Shown here piece by piece: positions 34,091 to 42,617 of a stretch of DNA of 60,497 nt (position 1 is the first letter of the stretch; every line of letters begins with the position of its first letter). The position numbers were made by a program, and so were the translations under genes. The notes under the pieces are model-generated. The model was not told the DNA's origin, searched no databases, and saw only the letters and a program-made list of their open reading frames with translations. Source of the stretch: an uncultured bacterium. GTDB taxonomy: Bacteria; Bacillota; Clostridia; Oscillospirales; Oscillospiraceae. The stretch spans positions 1 to 60,497 of the forward strand of contig CAOKLO010000015.1 in assembly GCA_948469375.1 (NCBI GenBank), read 5' to 3'.

Positions 34091-34263
34091 GTCGAACTTC
34101 AAGCTGTGAACAATGAGTTGAGGCCCATATATTTTTATGGGTCTGGGTTCTCACGGCGCGAAGGGCGGCTTGCTGACCGGGGGCATTTTATGTCCCTGCC
34201 TTTTCGTCATGTCAACCGCCTTTCCGCTGAGGAAGGCGGTTTTTTGTATGCGGAAAGGAGCGG
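34091..34263 (+). promoter_or_regulatory. Ribosome-mediated attenuation leader
   Basis: Between the MRK frame and the ABC-F gene lies about 170 nt with several pairings: GGCCCATA ... TATGGGTC (34113-34143) and the GC-rich 34150-34200 stretch, ending in an intrinsic terminator at 34214-34245. The layout (promoter, tiny frame, anti-terminator region, terminator, resistance gene) is that of the attenuators controlling ARE-type ABC-F genes in Firmicutes. Confidence 0.6.
34214..34245 (+). terminator. Leader terminator before ABC-F gene
   Basis: AACCGCCTTTCC-GCTGA-GGAAGGCGGTT followed by TTTTT. It lies only about 20 nt before the ABC-F gene, on the same strand, so it must be conditional for that gene to be expressed from the upstream promoter. 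Confidence 0.85.
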
Positions 34264-34269
34264 ATGCGT

Positions 34270-35802
34270 ATGTTGCAGGTGAAAAACCTCACCATTACCC
34301 ATAAAAAGGACCTGACCACGCTGGTGGAGGACCTGACGTTTACCCTGGGGCCCGGCGACCGGGCGGCGCTGATCGGAGAGGAGGGCAACGGCAAATCCAC
34401 CGTGCTCCGGCTGCTGTACGACCCCGCCCTGGTGGAGCCCTACGCCGAGTGGACGGGAGAGGTTGCGGACAAGGGTCTGCGGAAGGGGTGGCTGGCCCAG
34501 GAGCTCTCGCCGGAGGAGCTGGCTCTGCCGGCGTGGGAGTTCTGCCGGCGGTCCCCCGCCTTTGAGGAGGCGGACCCCAGGGCCCTGGACCGCGCCGCCC
34601 GCCAGGTGGGGCTGGGGGCGGACCTGTTCTGGGACGCCCGCCCCATGTCCACCCTGTCCGGCGGGGAGCGGGTGAAGCTGTGCCTTGCCCTGCTGATGCT
34701 GGACGGGCCGGACGTGCTGCTGCTGGACGAGCCCTCCAACGACCTGGACCTTCCCACGCTGGAATGGCTGAAAAAGTTCCTGCTGAGCTGTCAGGTACCG
34801 GTCCTGTACATCTCCCACGATGAGAGGCTTTTGGAGGATACCGCCAATGTGGTCATCCACCTGGAGCGGCTGCGCAGGCGGACGGTTTCCCGATGCACGG
34901 TGTCCCGGATTGGGTACGGGGCGTATGTGCGGGAGCGCACGGCGGGCTTTGAGCGCCAGGAGCAGACGGCCCGGAAGGAGAGGGAGGAGTACGGCGCGAA
35001 AATGGAAAAATACCGCCAAATCCGCGGCAAGGTGGACCACCAGCAGACCACGATTTCCCGGCAGGACCCCCACGGCGGGCGAATGCTGAAAAAGAAAATG
35101 CACGCGGTGCAGTCCATGGGCCGCCGGTTCCTGCGGGAAAAGGAGAATATGACCGCCATGCCTGAGTGGGAGGAGGCCATCTTCGCGGCCTTTGACCCCA
35201 CACGTTCCGCCCTGCCCATGGGGAAAACGGTGCTGCGGCTGGACCTGCCCGCCCTCACGGCCGGAGAACGGGTGCTGGCCTATGACGTGCGGCTGTGGGT
35301 CACGGGGCCGGAGCGGATCGGCATTGTGGGGGCAAACGGCGCGGGAAAATCCACGCTGCTGAAGCTGGCGGCGGAGGAGCTGCTGCCCCGTACAGACCTT
35401 CGGGCGGCCTACATGCCCCAGAATTACAATGAGCTGCTGCTGGGGGACCGTACGCCGGTGGACCTGCTGGCGCCCTCGGGGCGGAAGGACGACGTGACCA
35501 GGGCGCGCACCCTGCTGGGCAGCATGAAGTACAAGGCGGAGGAGATGGAGCATCCGGCCGCAGGGCTGTCCGGGGGACAGCGGGCAAAGCTGCTGTTTCT
35601 GTCCATGGTACTGGACGGGGCCAACGTGCTGGTGCTGGACGAGCCCACCCGGAATTTCTCATCCCTGTCCGCGCCGGTGATTCGGGCGGTGCTGGCGGGA
35701 TTCCCCGGGGCAATCATCAGTGTGTCTCATGACAGAGCGTATTTGGACCAGGTGTGCACGCGGGTGCTGGAGCTGAGCGAAAACGGATTGCAGCAGCTGT
35801 GA
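34270..35802 (+). CDS. ABC-F ribosomal protection ATPase (ARE type)
   Basis: About 510 residues, two ATPase domains and no membrane segment. Walker A1 GEEGNGKST, signature LSGGERVKLCLALLML, Walker B LLLDEPSNDLD; a charged inter-domain linker (about 215-300, the antibiotic-resistance arm); Walker A2 GANGAGKST, signature LSGGQRAKL, Walker B VLDEPTRNFSSLS. The TRNFS variant of the second domain is typical of Vga/Lsa/CplR-like resistance proteins that dislodge pleuromutilins, lincosamides and streptogramin A from the ribosome. ATG 34270 is 9 nt after AAAGGAG; ATG 34264 is too close. The drug spectrum cannot be read from sequence. Confidence 0.9.
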   Translation: MLQVKNLTITHKKDLTTLVEDLTFTLGPGDRAALIGEEGNGKSTVLRLLYDPALVEPYAEWTGEVADKGLRKGWLAQELSPEELALPAWEFCRRSPAFEEADPRALDRAARQVGLGADLFWDARPMSTLSGGERVKLCLALLMLDGPDVLLLDEPSNDLDLPTLEWLKKFLLSCQVPVLYISHDERLLEDTANVVIHLERLRRRTVSRCTVSRIGYGAYVRERTAGFERQEQTARKEREEYGAKMEKYRQIRGKVDHQQTTISRQDPHGGRMLKKKMHAVQSMGRRFLREKENMTAMPEWEEAIFAAFDPTRSALPMGKTVLRLDLPALTAGERVLAYDVRLWVTGPERIGIVGANGAGKSTLLKLAAEELLPRTDLRAAYMPQNYNELLLGDRTPVDLLAPSGRKDDVTRARTLLGSMKYKAEEMEHPAAGLSGGQRAKLLFLSMVLDGANVLVLDEPTRNFSSLSAPVIRAVLAGFPGAIISVSHDRAYLDQVCTRVLELSENGLQQL

Positions 35803-35813
35803 CGCACGCAAAA

Positions 35814-35843
35814 AGCGCCGCCCGGAAATTTCCTGGCGGCGCT
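35814..35843. terminator. Terminator between ABC-F and convergent gene
   Basis: AGCGCCGCC ... GGCGGCGCT stem. Read leftwards it is followed by TTTTTGC, so it serves mainly the leftward gene at 35857. Confidence 0.75.
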
Positions 35844-35856
35844 GATGTATTGTTGT

Positions 35857-36738
35857 TTACGCGCTGAAAATATCCAGAGCCTTGTATTCCCCGATGCGCT
35901 GGGCCACGGCGGCCCAGGTGGGCCCGGAGCGGACAAAGTCGAGATCACCCCAAATGCGCTCCAGCTCGGCCTGGACCTGGGGGATTTCCTTGAGCCCGCC
36001 TCCCCTGGTCCGGGTCCAGTAGTCGGGCATCAGGGCGCAGGGAATCAGCCCGCCGTCGTCCTTTACCGGCTCGCCGGAAAGGTTGCGCAGCTGACCGTCC
36101 AGCAGGCCTTCGATGCCCAGCAGGGTGGTCATGGCGTTCCAATCAAAGACCTGGAGGGGGGCGCCTGCGGAGCAGGGGACCTCGCCCCCGGCGAAAAACG
36201 CCTCGCTGTCGCTGAGGGCGTACAGCTTGCCGCAGGTGGTTTTGATGAAATTGAAGTCCTCCTGCGTGATAGCCTCCTGGAAGGACTGTACCACTATGTC
36301 CAGGCAGCGCTCCAGCGTCCCCAGCGCTTCACAGCCGGGGAGGGCGCTCAGCGCCGCGCCCACCGGGACCAGCCTTGCCAGGGTGAGCAAGGACCATACC
36401 CGCACCTGGGCGTCGCCCAGCCCGTCCACCGTCTCCTCGAGCTGTCCGATGATCTGATTGGACAGCAAGGGGGCCTCCTCCAGCTCGCCGATGCGGTCGG
36501 AGCAGTCGTCGGTAAGGGCTTCGCCCACCGCTTCGTAGATATCGTCCCGGGCGCTGTAAATGGTGTCGGCCCGGCTGAGCCACAGCATGGCCTTTTCCAG
36601 CTCCCCGGCTCCCATGGCCGCTTTGCCCATGTGGTAATAGGCACGGGTCAGGCCCGGGTAGTCCTTTCTTTGCAGGCAGTCCGCCGCCTGCTCCTCCGGG
36701 GGAAGGGCAGAGGCCTTTTTCTTGAACAGGTTGAACAT
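35857..36738 (-). CDS. Uncharacterised TPR-like helical protein
   Basis: 293 residues, mostly helical. The N-terminal region YYHMGKAAMGAGELEKAMLWLSRADTIY (about 39-66) looks like one or two tetratricopeptide-like helices. No signal peptide or membrane segment; begins MFNLFKKKAS. The rest (LLTLARLVPVGAALSALPG; GGLIPCALMPDYWTRTRGG) matches nothing I know. ATG 36738 has GGAG upstream. Monocistronic with a terminator. Function unknown. Confidence 0.75.
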   Translation of the reverse strand: MFNLFKKKASALPPEEQAADCLQRKDYPGLTRAYYHMGKAAMGAGELEKAMLWLSRADTIYSARDDIYEAVGEALTDDCSDRIGELEEAPLLSNQIIGQLEETVDGLGDAQVRVWSLLTLARLVPVGAALSALPGCEALGTLERCLDIVVQSFQEAITQEDFNFIKTTCGKLYALSDSEAFFAGGEVPCSAGAPLQVFDWNAMTTLLGIEGLLDGQLRNLSGEPVKDDGGLIPCALMPDYWTRTRGGGLKEIPQVQAELERIWGDLDFVRSGPTWAAVAQRIGEYKALDIFSA

Positions 36739-36936
36739 GAGAGGTCATCTCCATTTTGTATAATCCGCCTTCCGGCAGGGCTATTATAGCGCGGACGGCG
36801 TTTTGCGTCAATGGGGAGGCAGAAGCCGGCGGGGCCGAGGGGGATGTAAACCGCCGGTTGACAAAAAATAACTGCGGATTGGTGGCCTGGATGGGAAGAA
36901 TTGTGGTATCATATGGTCGAAAGGGAGGTGGAGCTC

Positions 36937-38187
36937 ATGACCGTGGGACAACGAATCGCCCAGAAGCGCAAAGAGCTGGGGCTGTCCCAGGAGGCGCTGG
37001 GGGAGCGCCTGGGGGTGTCCCGGCAGGCCATCTATAAATGGGAGTCGGACGCCGCCCTGCCTGAGATCGAGAAGCTGGTGAACCTGAGCCGGGAGTTTTC
37101 GGTATCCATCGACTGGCTGCTGGGCCAGGAGGACGAGACAAGGGAGTCCCGAGACCTCACCCCGGAACAGCTGCGCATGGTGGAGGAAATTGTGGAGCGC
37201 TACCTGGCGGCCCAGCCAAAGCCCGCGCCCACGCTGCCCGGTCCGGAGGCCGACAGCGAAACGGGCGCGCAGGGCGTGCGCTGGCTGAAGCGCTGGGGGC
37301 TGAGCTGGGCGGGCCTGGCGGCGCTGGTGGTCATCGTCATGGTGATTTTCAACCTGTTTGGGCGGCTGGACCAGATGAAGCAGGACTATTATAACCTGCA
37401 AACCTCCATCCAGCAGGTCAACCAGAGCGTGAACAGCCAGATCAACAGCATCACCAGCCAGGTGGAGAACATCCTGGAGAGCCAGAACCGCCTGACGGCG
37501 GAGCAGAGCGCTGAGGCGGCCTCCTTTGACTACCCGGCCAACACGGTGACCATCTCCGTCCGGGCGGTGCCCCGGACCTATGTGGAGGGCATGACGGCGG
37601 AATTCGTCCTGGCCAGCGGGGGAGAGACCGTCACCGTTCCGGCCCGGGAGGAGGAAAACCAGGCCTTTACGGCGGAAATCACCGGGCCGCTCACCGACGA
37701 CATCACCGTGTCCGTGGTCTTTCTCACCGGGGACCAGCGGGAGACCCAGGTGGTGGAGCGGTTTGACTGGCTGTACTCAAGCAGCGTCCCTGCGGTGAGC
37801 ATCAGCAGCGGGGAGACGCTGCGGCACGGCAGAGACGGCTGGACCGTGGAGCAGGATGTGGATGTTCTCGCGTATAACAGCGGGGATGGAAACCCTATGG
37901 AGCTGGATATCCGGCTGGGCCTGTTCCGGGAGCGGGAGCTTGTGGCCTGGTACGACCCGGTGAAGCGGCCGAACATGACGGGGGAGCTGTACGAATTCAC
38001 GCTGAAGGAGGAGGTGCGGCTGGAGCCCGGCGTCCGCTACTGCCTGGCCGCGCTGGTGGAGGATGAATACGGCCGTACGTGGATGTTCCCGGACCGGGCG
38101 TGGGTAATCCAGGAGGGGGATAATACGTCGGCCTGGTCTGTGGACAGCTTCGACTGGAGCCGTGACCCGGCGGATTGGGACTATTGA
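36937..38187 (+). CDS. XRE-family HTH protein with membrane anchor and outer domain
   Basis: About 416 residues from ATG 36937 (GGGAGG upstream). Cytosolic HTH_3 domain (RIAQKRKELGLSQEALGERLG ... SRQAIYKWESDAALP), a linker, one transmembrane helix (about 118-137), a short coiled coil (QTSIQQVNQSVNSQINSI), then two beta-rich extracytoplasmic domains with no motif known to me. An HTH-TM-sensor design suggests a one-component membrane regulator; similar proteins are frequent in Oscillospirales and Lachnospirales. No target operator recognised, and pyrG follows with its own promoter. Confidence 0.85.
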   Translation: MTVGQRIAQKRKELGLSQEALGERLGVSRQAIYKWESDAALPEIEKLVNLSREFSVSIDWLLGQEDETRESRDLTPEQLRMVEEIVERYLAAQPKPAPTLPGPEADSETGAQGVRWLKRWGLSWAGLAALVVIVMVIFNLFGRLDQMKQDYYNLQTSIQQVNQSVNSQINSITSQVENILESQNRLTAEQSAEAASFDYPANTVTISVRAVPRTYVEGMTAEFVLASGGETVTVPAREEENQAFTAEITGPLTDDITVSVVFLTGDQRETQVVERFDWLYSSSVPAVSISSGETLRHGRDGWTVEQDVDVLAYNSGDGNPMELDIRLGLFRERELVAWYDPVKRPNMTGELYEFTLKEEVRLEPGVRYCLAALVEDEYGRTWMFPDRAWVIQEGDNTSAWSVDSFDWSRDPADWDY

Positions 38188-38195
38188 GACGGACA

Positions 38196-38228
38196 GGGGC
38201 CGGGGGGAGCTTCCCGGTCCCTTATTTT
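38196..38228 (+). terminator. Terminator of HTH-TM gene
   Basis: GGGGCCGGGGG ... TTCCCGGTCCC stem (with G-T pairs) followed by TTATTTTTG. Confidence 0.7.
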
Positions 38229-38254
38229 TGTGAAACCTGTCCCGTCCCGGTCTC

Positions 38255-38283
38255 TTGACTTGTCCTGCCGGCGGGCGTAAAAT
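38255..38283 (+). promoter_or_regulatory. Promoter of pyrG
   Basis: TTGACT (38255-38260), 17-bp spacer, TAAAAT (38278-38283). Confidence 0.65.
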
Positions 38284-38367
38284 AACCGTTGATTGGAAAA
38301 AACGGGCAGGACCGGACAAAGGCGTTCGGGGCAAAGGGGCTGCGCCTGCCGTGCGGGAGGAATCGTT

Positions 38368-39978
38368 ATGGCAGCGGGAACGAAATTCATTTTTGTCACC
38401 GGGGGCGTGGTGTCGGGACTGGGCAAGGGTATTGCGGCGGCATCCCTGGGACGGCTTTTGAAGCAGCGGGGCCTGCGGGTGCGGGTACAGAAGCTGGACC
38501 CGTATCTCAACGTGGACCCGGGCACAATGAGTCCCTATCAGCACGGGGAGGTGTTCGTCACCGACGACGGGGCGGAAACCGACCTGGACCTGGGGCACTA
38601 TGAGCGGTTCATCGACGAAAATTTGACCTACAACTCCTCCGTGTCCTCCGGCAAGGTGTATTGGAACGTCCTCAACCGGGAGCGGGCGGGGGATTACCTA
38701 GGAAGCACGGTGCAGATCATCCCTCACATCACCGACGAGATCAAGCGCCACATCTACGCCCTGGAGGGGCCGGAGGCGGATGTGGCCATCGTGGAGATCG
38801 GCGGCACCGTGGGTGACATTGAGTCCCAGCCCTTTTTGGAGTCCATCCGGCAGGTGGCCGCCGAGCGGGGGAGGAACAACGTGATGTTCATCCACGTTTC
38901 CCTCATCGTATCCATCCCCGGCTCGGGGGAGCTGAAGTCCAAGCCCACCCAGCACTCTGCCAAAGAGCTGTTATCCCTGGGAATTCAACCGGACGTTATC
39001 ATGTGCCGGAGCGATTACCCCATCCCCAAGGAGATTTTGGACAAGATTTCCCTGTTCTGCAACATTCCGGAGGACCATGCCATCCCCAACCTCACCGCCG
39101 ATATTTTGTATGAGGTGCCGCTGATGCTGGAGCGGGAGGGACTGGCCGACGTAGTGGTCCGGCGGCTGGGGCTGATTTGCCATATGCCCGACCTGACCGA
39201 GTGGGCCACCATGGTCCACCGGGCCAAGCACCCGGAGGGGACGGTAACGGTTGCGCTGGTGGGAAAATATGTGGGGCTCCATGACGCGTATTTGTCGGTG
39301 GTGGAGGCGCTGACCCACGGCGGGATTGAAAATGGCGTGTCGCTGAACATCCGCTGGGTGAATTCGGAGGAGGTCACGCCGGAGACAGCGGAAGCCCTGC
39401 TGGGCGGCGCGCAGGGTATTTTGGTTCCCGGCGGCTTTGGGGACCGGGGCATTGAGGGCAAAATTGAGTCCATCCGGTATGCGCGGGAACACAAGGTGCC
39501 CTTTTTGGGCATCTGTCTGGGGATGCAGATGGCGGTGGTGGAGTACGCCCGGAATGTGTGCGGGCTGGCGGGGGCCCACTCCTCCGAGCTGGAGCCGAGC
39601 ACGCCCTATCCGGTGATTGACCTCATGCCCGGCCAGGTGGGGGTGACGGCCAAGGGCGGCACCATGCGGCTGGGAAGCTATCCCTGCCGTCTGGCGGAGG
39701 GCTCGCTGGCGGCGTCCATTTACGGGACACGGGAAATTGACGAGCGCCACCGCCACCGCTACGAGTTCAACAATGAGTACCGGGAAGCGCTGACGCAGGC
39801 GGGGCTGGTGTTGTCGGGGTTATCCCCCGACGGGCGGCTGGTGGAAATGGTGGAGCTGCCGGGGCACCCCTGGTTTGTGGCGGGGCAGTTTCATCCGGAG
39901 CTGAAATCCCGGCCCAACCGGGCGCACCCGCTGTTCCGGGAGTTTGTGGGTGCGTCGAAAAAAGTCGAAAATAAATGA
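38368..39978 (+). CDS. pyrG: CTP synthase
   Basis: 536 residues, normal length. ATP + UTP + glutamine to CTP. N-terminal amidoligase domain with [17 protein letters not shown] (about 6-22) and the [11 protein letters not shown] loop; C-terminal class-I glutaminase with the nucleophile elbow LGICLGMQM (Cys about 383) and GQFHPE. ATG 38368 has GGGAGG 7 nt upstream. Some Firmicutes control pyrG by reiterative transcription at a GGG start; the predicted start region here (about 38290) reads ATTGG and shows no such run. Confidence 0.97.
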   Translation: MAAGTKFIFVTGGVVSGLGKGIAAASLGRLLKQRGLRVRVQKLDPYLNVDPGTMSPYQHGEVFVTDDGAETDLDLGHYERFIDENLTYNSSVSSGKVYWNVLNRERAGDYLGSTVQIIPHITDEIKRHIYALEGPEADVAIVEIGGTVGDIESQPFLESIRQVAAERGRNNVMFIHVSLIVSIPGSGELKSKPTQHSAKELLSLGIQPDVIMCRSDYPIPKEILDKISLFCNIPEDHAIPNLTADILYEVPLMLEREGLADVVVRRLGLICHMPDLTEWATMVHRAKHPEGTVTVALVGKYVGLHDAYLSVVEALTHGGIENGVSLNIRWVNSEEVTPETAEALLGGAQGILVPGGFGDRGIEGKIESIRYAREHKVPFLGICLGMQMAVVEYARNVCGLAGAHSSELEPSTPYPVIDLMPGQVGVTAKGGTMRLGSYPCRLAEGSLAASIYGTREIDERHRHRYEFNNEYREALTQAGLVLSGLSPDGRLVEMVELPGHPWFVAGQFHPELKSRPNRAHPLFREFVGASKKVENK

Positions 39979-39981
39979 GAA

Positions 39982-40020
39982 GCGACAGCCGCCGGCATCT
40001 GGCGGCTGTCGCCTTTATTT
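39982..40020 (+). terminator. Terminator of pyrG
   Basis: GCGACAGCCGCC-GGCATCT-GGCGGCTGTCGC followed by CTTTATTT. The stop of the opposing small gene lies in the T tract. Confidence 0.88.
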
Positions 40021-40323
40021 ACGGTAGCTGATGGGATAGGCCCAGCCCAGCACTTGTGCAATAGGCAGGTCGAACCAGCTTCCGTCGCCTCTCGGGTAGG
40101 AATAAACGCCGTTTTCGTAGGAGAAAAAGTCAAAGCTGATGTCGTTGAACACCGGTTCGTAATACTTTACAAAAATATAGGAGGCTTCCTGTGGGGGTGT
40201 TGCGGGCGGCCGCCATGGGATGATGCTTACCTCGTCCATGTTTTGAATCCTCAAAATTTCCATCAGCTCGGCTTCGCGGCGATGGTCGTAGAGCAGTTGA
40301 TTTGTAGATTTCCAAATCATCAT
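40015..40323 (-). CDS. Uncharacterised small protein
   Basis: 102 residues from ATG 40323 (GGAGG 8 nt upstream). Acidic and aromatic-rich (YIFVKYYEPVFNDISFDFFSYE). No membrane segment or known motif. Lower GC than its neighbours, and divergent from a small HTH gene 108 nt away, which could be its regulator. Recently acquired origin possible. Function unknown. Confidence 0.65.
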   Translation of the reverse strand: MMIWKSTNQLLYDHRREAELMEILRIQNMDEVSIIPWRPPATPPQEASYIFVKYYEPVFNDISFDFFSYENGVYSYPRGDGSWFDLPIAQVLGWAYPISYRK

Positions 40324-40431
40324 TTTTTTGTCCTCCACTCAAAATGACATTTAGTAAGTGTCAACTATAGAAGCATGATAACATAAACTGACCTCGATGA
40401 CAAGAACTGAATGTCAAGAGGAGGAGAGTTT

Positions 40432-40677
40432 ATGTTCAAAAACAAGAATGCGGATGGGACATTGAACTTGTGTGGAAAGAATGTGGCCCGGTTACGATTG
40501 GCTTTGGGGCCAAAAGTATCCCAGAAAAATTTGGCGGACCGTCTTCAAAGATTGGGACTGGATTTGGACAAAAACGCGATTCAGAAAATCGAGAGCGGAC
40601 AGAGATTCGTAACGGATATTGAACTGCGCACGCTGGCCGAAGTTTTGAATGTTTCTGTGGATGAACTGCTGCGGTAA
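40432..40677 (+). CDS. Small XRE-family HTH protein
   Basis: 81 residues from ATG 40432 (GAGGAGGAG upstream). One Cro/CI-like helix-turn-helix: RLRLALGPKVSQKNLADRLQRLG, then IQKIESGQRFVTDIEL and the typical LAEVLNVSVDELLR end. No other domain. Lower GC than surroundings. Divergent from the unknown gene at 40015; ends in a strong bidirectional terminator. Confidence 0.85.
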   Translation: MFKNKNADGTLNLCGKNVARLRLALGPKVSQKNLADRLQRLGLDLDKNAIQKIESGQRFVTDIELRTLAEVLNVSVDELLR

Positions 40678-40683
40678 GGCAGA

Positions 40684-40717
40684 AAAAGCCCCGGACGGCG
40701 TACCGTCCGGGGCTTTT
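40684..40717. terminator. Bidirectional terminator
   Basis: AAAAGCCCCGGACGG-CGTA-CCGTCCGGGGCTTTT. Serves the HTH gene and the convergent ilvE gene, whose stop lies 10 nt away. Confidence 0.92.
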
Positions 40718-40727
40718 CATATGTCTT

Positions 40728-41795
40728 TTACTCCACGGGCACAATCCAGTCGTGGGTATCCTCCACAGTGCCCCACTGGATGCCGGTGAGGGTGTCGTAC
40801 AGCTTTTGCGTCAATTCACCGATTTTTCCGCCGCTGACGGTCTCCTTGCGGTCCTCCCAGGCCAGCAGGCCGATGGGGGACACCACCGCCGCGGTGCCGG
40901 TGCCCCAGGCCTCCTCCAGGGCGCCCGCCTTGGCGGCGTCAAACAGTTCCTGGGCGGAGATGAGCCGCTCCTCCACCGGGATGCCCCAGCTGCGAATCAG
41001 CTCCAGGCAGCTCTTGCGGGTGATGCCGGGGAGTACGGACCCGGTGAGCTCCGGGGTGATGACGGCGCCGTTGATTTTGAACATCACGTTCATGGAACCG
41101 ACTTCCTCAATATACTTGCGGTGCACGCCGTCCAGCCAAAGGACCTGGGAGAAGCCCTGTTCCTCGGCCCGCTCCCCGGCGCGGATGGAGGCGGCGTAGT
41201 TGCCGCCGCACTTGGTGAAGCCGGTTCCGCCCTTGACGGAGCGGACGTCCTCGTTCTCCACGTAGATCTTCACAGGGTTGATGCCCTCGGGATAGTAGGC
41301 GCCCACAGGGCAGCAGATAACGGCAAAAAGATAGCTGTGGGAGGCGTGCACCCCCAGGCTGTTATCAGTGGCGATGATGAAGGGGCGGATATACAGGGAA
41401 GTTCCCACCTTATTGGGGACCCAGGACTGGTCCACGCCCACCACGGCCTGGACGGCCTGGACGAAATCCTCCTCGGGAATCTCGGGGATGCACATGCGGC
41501 GGCAGGAGGAATTCATGCGTTTCGCGTTCTCATAGGGGCGGAAGAGCTGCACCTTGCCGCCGGGAGTGCGGTAGGCCTTCATGCCCTCAAAAATCTCCTG
41601 GGCGTAGTGAAACACCATGCAGGACAGCTCAAAGGGCAGGGGACCATAAGGGACGACCCGGGGATCGTGCCAGCCCTGTCCGGCGTCATAGTTCATCAGG
41701 AACATGTGGTCGGTGAAGGTTTTGCCGAACACCAGGGTGTCGGGGTCTGGCTGGGGCTTGCAGGTTTCGGCGCGGGTGATTTTGATATCCAGCAT
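40728..41795 (-). CDS. ilvE: Branched-chain amino acid aminotransferase
   Basis: 355 residues, fold-type IV PLP enzyme interconverting Leu/Ile/Val and their 2-oxo acids with glutamate. Motifs: YAQEIFEGMKAYR near residue 70, VGTSLYIRPFIIATD, and the PLP lysine in GVHRKYIEEVGSMN (about 223-236), then ITRKSCLELIRSWG. Larger type II BCAT as in Firmicutes. ATG 41795 with AAAGGAG. Monocistronic with its own terminator. Confidence 0.95.
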   Translation of the reverse strand: MLDIKITRAETCKPQPDPDTLVFGKTFTDHMFLMNYDAGQGWHDPRVVPYGPLPFELSCMVFHYAQEIFEGMKAYRTPGGKVQLFRPYENAKRMNSSCRRMCIPEIPEEDFVQAVQAVVGVDQSWVPNKVGTSLYIRPFIIATDNSLGVHASHSYLFAVICCPVGAYYPEGINPVKIYVENEDVRSVKGGTGFTKCGGNYAASIRAGERAEEQGFSQVLWLDGVHRKYIEEVGSMNVMFKINGAVITPELTGSVLPGITRKSCLELIRSWGIPVEERLISAQELFDAAKAGALEEAWGTGTAAVVSPIGLLAWEDRKETVSGGKIGELTQKLYDTLTGIQWGTVEDTHDWIVPVE

Positions 41796-41957
41796 AAGGA
41801 TCGCTCCTTTGACGATGTAAAGTATTGATATTATAGCAGCACTTCATGGGATGCGCAATGGTGATTTTGCCAAAATTCCCCCTTAGGCGTGTCCTTGCCT
41901 GCTTTCTGCACAAGCAGAAAGCAGGTCGCCGAAGGCCCCGTTTGGTGGGGCCAAAAT

Positions 41958-41991
41958 AAAAAGTCCCCGCCGGAATCCGGCAGGGACTTTT
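41958..41991 (-). terminator. Terminator of tRNA-Gly
   Basis: AAAAGTCCC-GCCGG ... CCGGC-GGGACTTTT-type stem directly behind the tRNA 3' end, with a T tract when read leftwards. Confidence 0.85.
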
Positions 41992-41996
41992 ACCAT

Positions 41997-42072
41997 TGGA
42001 GCGAGTGACGAGGCTCGAACTCGCTACCTCCACCTTGGCAAGGTGGCGCTCTACCAGATGAGCTACACTCGC
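41997..42072 (-). tRNA. tRNA-Gly (GCC)
   Basis: 76 nt including an encoded CCA. The acceptor GCGAGTG pairs with CACTCGC. D arm AGCTCATCTGGTAGAGC, anticodon loop TTGCCAA with anticodon GCC, and T arm GCGAGTTCGAGCCTCGT with the invariant TTCGA. All four stems are intact. A terminator follows. Confidence 0.97.
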
Positions 42073-42157
42073 AACGGACAAGAGGGATTGTAGCAGGAAA
42101 AGAGCCGCTTGTCAAGGGGGAGACGAAAATTTTTTGCGTACCCTTCGGATTTTCTGG

Positions 42158-42204
42158 TTGACAATGTAAACCTACTGTGCTATGATAGGGCTACAAAGTA
42201 AACC
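42158..42204 (+). promoter_or_regulatory. Promoter with repeated motif (blaI-blaR1)
   Basis: TTGACA (42158-42163), 17-bp spacer, TATGAT (42181-42186). The motif GTAAACC occurs twice in the same orientation (42166-42172 in the spacer and 42198-42204 in the start region), 32 bp or about three helical turns apart. These are candidate sites for autoregulation by the BlaI-like product. Confidence 0.7.
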
Positions 42205-42221
42205 AACGGGAGGAATGAACT

Positions 42222-42617
42222 ATGACCTGGAAGAAGGACGCGGGCGAACTCAAGCTCACCGCCAGCGAGTGGAGCGCGCTCTCCTGTCTGTGGGAGGACA
42301 GCCCCCGCACCGTAATGCAGCTGGTGGCGGATTTGGGAGAGCGGGTGGGCTGGGCCAAAAGCACCACCATCACCACGCTGCGCCGGATGGAGGAAAAGGG
42401 GCTTGTGCGGGTGGAGCAGACGGGCCGGGGCAAGTCCTACACTCCGGCGGTGGAGCGGGAACAGGCCGCCACCGCTGAGACACACAGCTTTTTGGACCGG
42501 GTGTACCAGGGCAGCGTGGGGCTGATGATGAGCGCCATGGCCAAACGGCAGGAGCTCTCCGCAGACGAGGTGGCCGAGCTGCGCGCCATTTTGGAGCAGA
42601 TTGGGGAGGGAAAATAA
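42222..42617 (+). CDS. BlaI/MecI-family transcriptional repressor
   Basis: 131 residues. Winged HTH TASEWSALSCLWEDSPRTVMQL and STTITTLRRMEEKGLVR, then a C-terminal dimerisation helix. In this family the repressor is cleaved after the partner M56 membrane protease senses a signal. The next gene, adjoining without a gap, is that partner. The GGGAGG site is 6 nt before ATG 42222. No beta-lactamase gene is nearby, so the regulon is probably local or elsewhere. Confidence 0.93.
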   Translation: MTWKKDAGELKLTASEWSALSCLWEDSPRTVMQLVADLGERVGWAKSTTITTLRRMEEKGLVRVEQTGRGKSYTPAVEREQAATAETHSFLDRVYQGSVGLMMSAMAKRQELSADEVAELRAILEQIGEGK

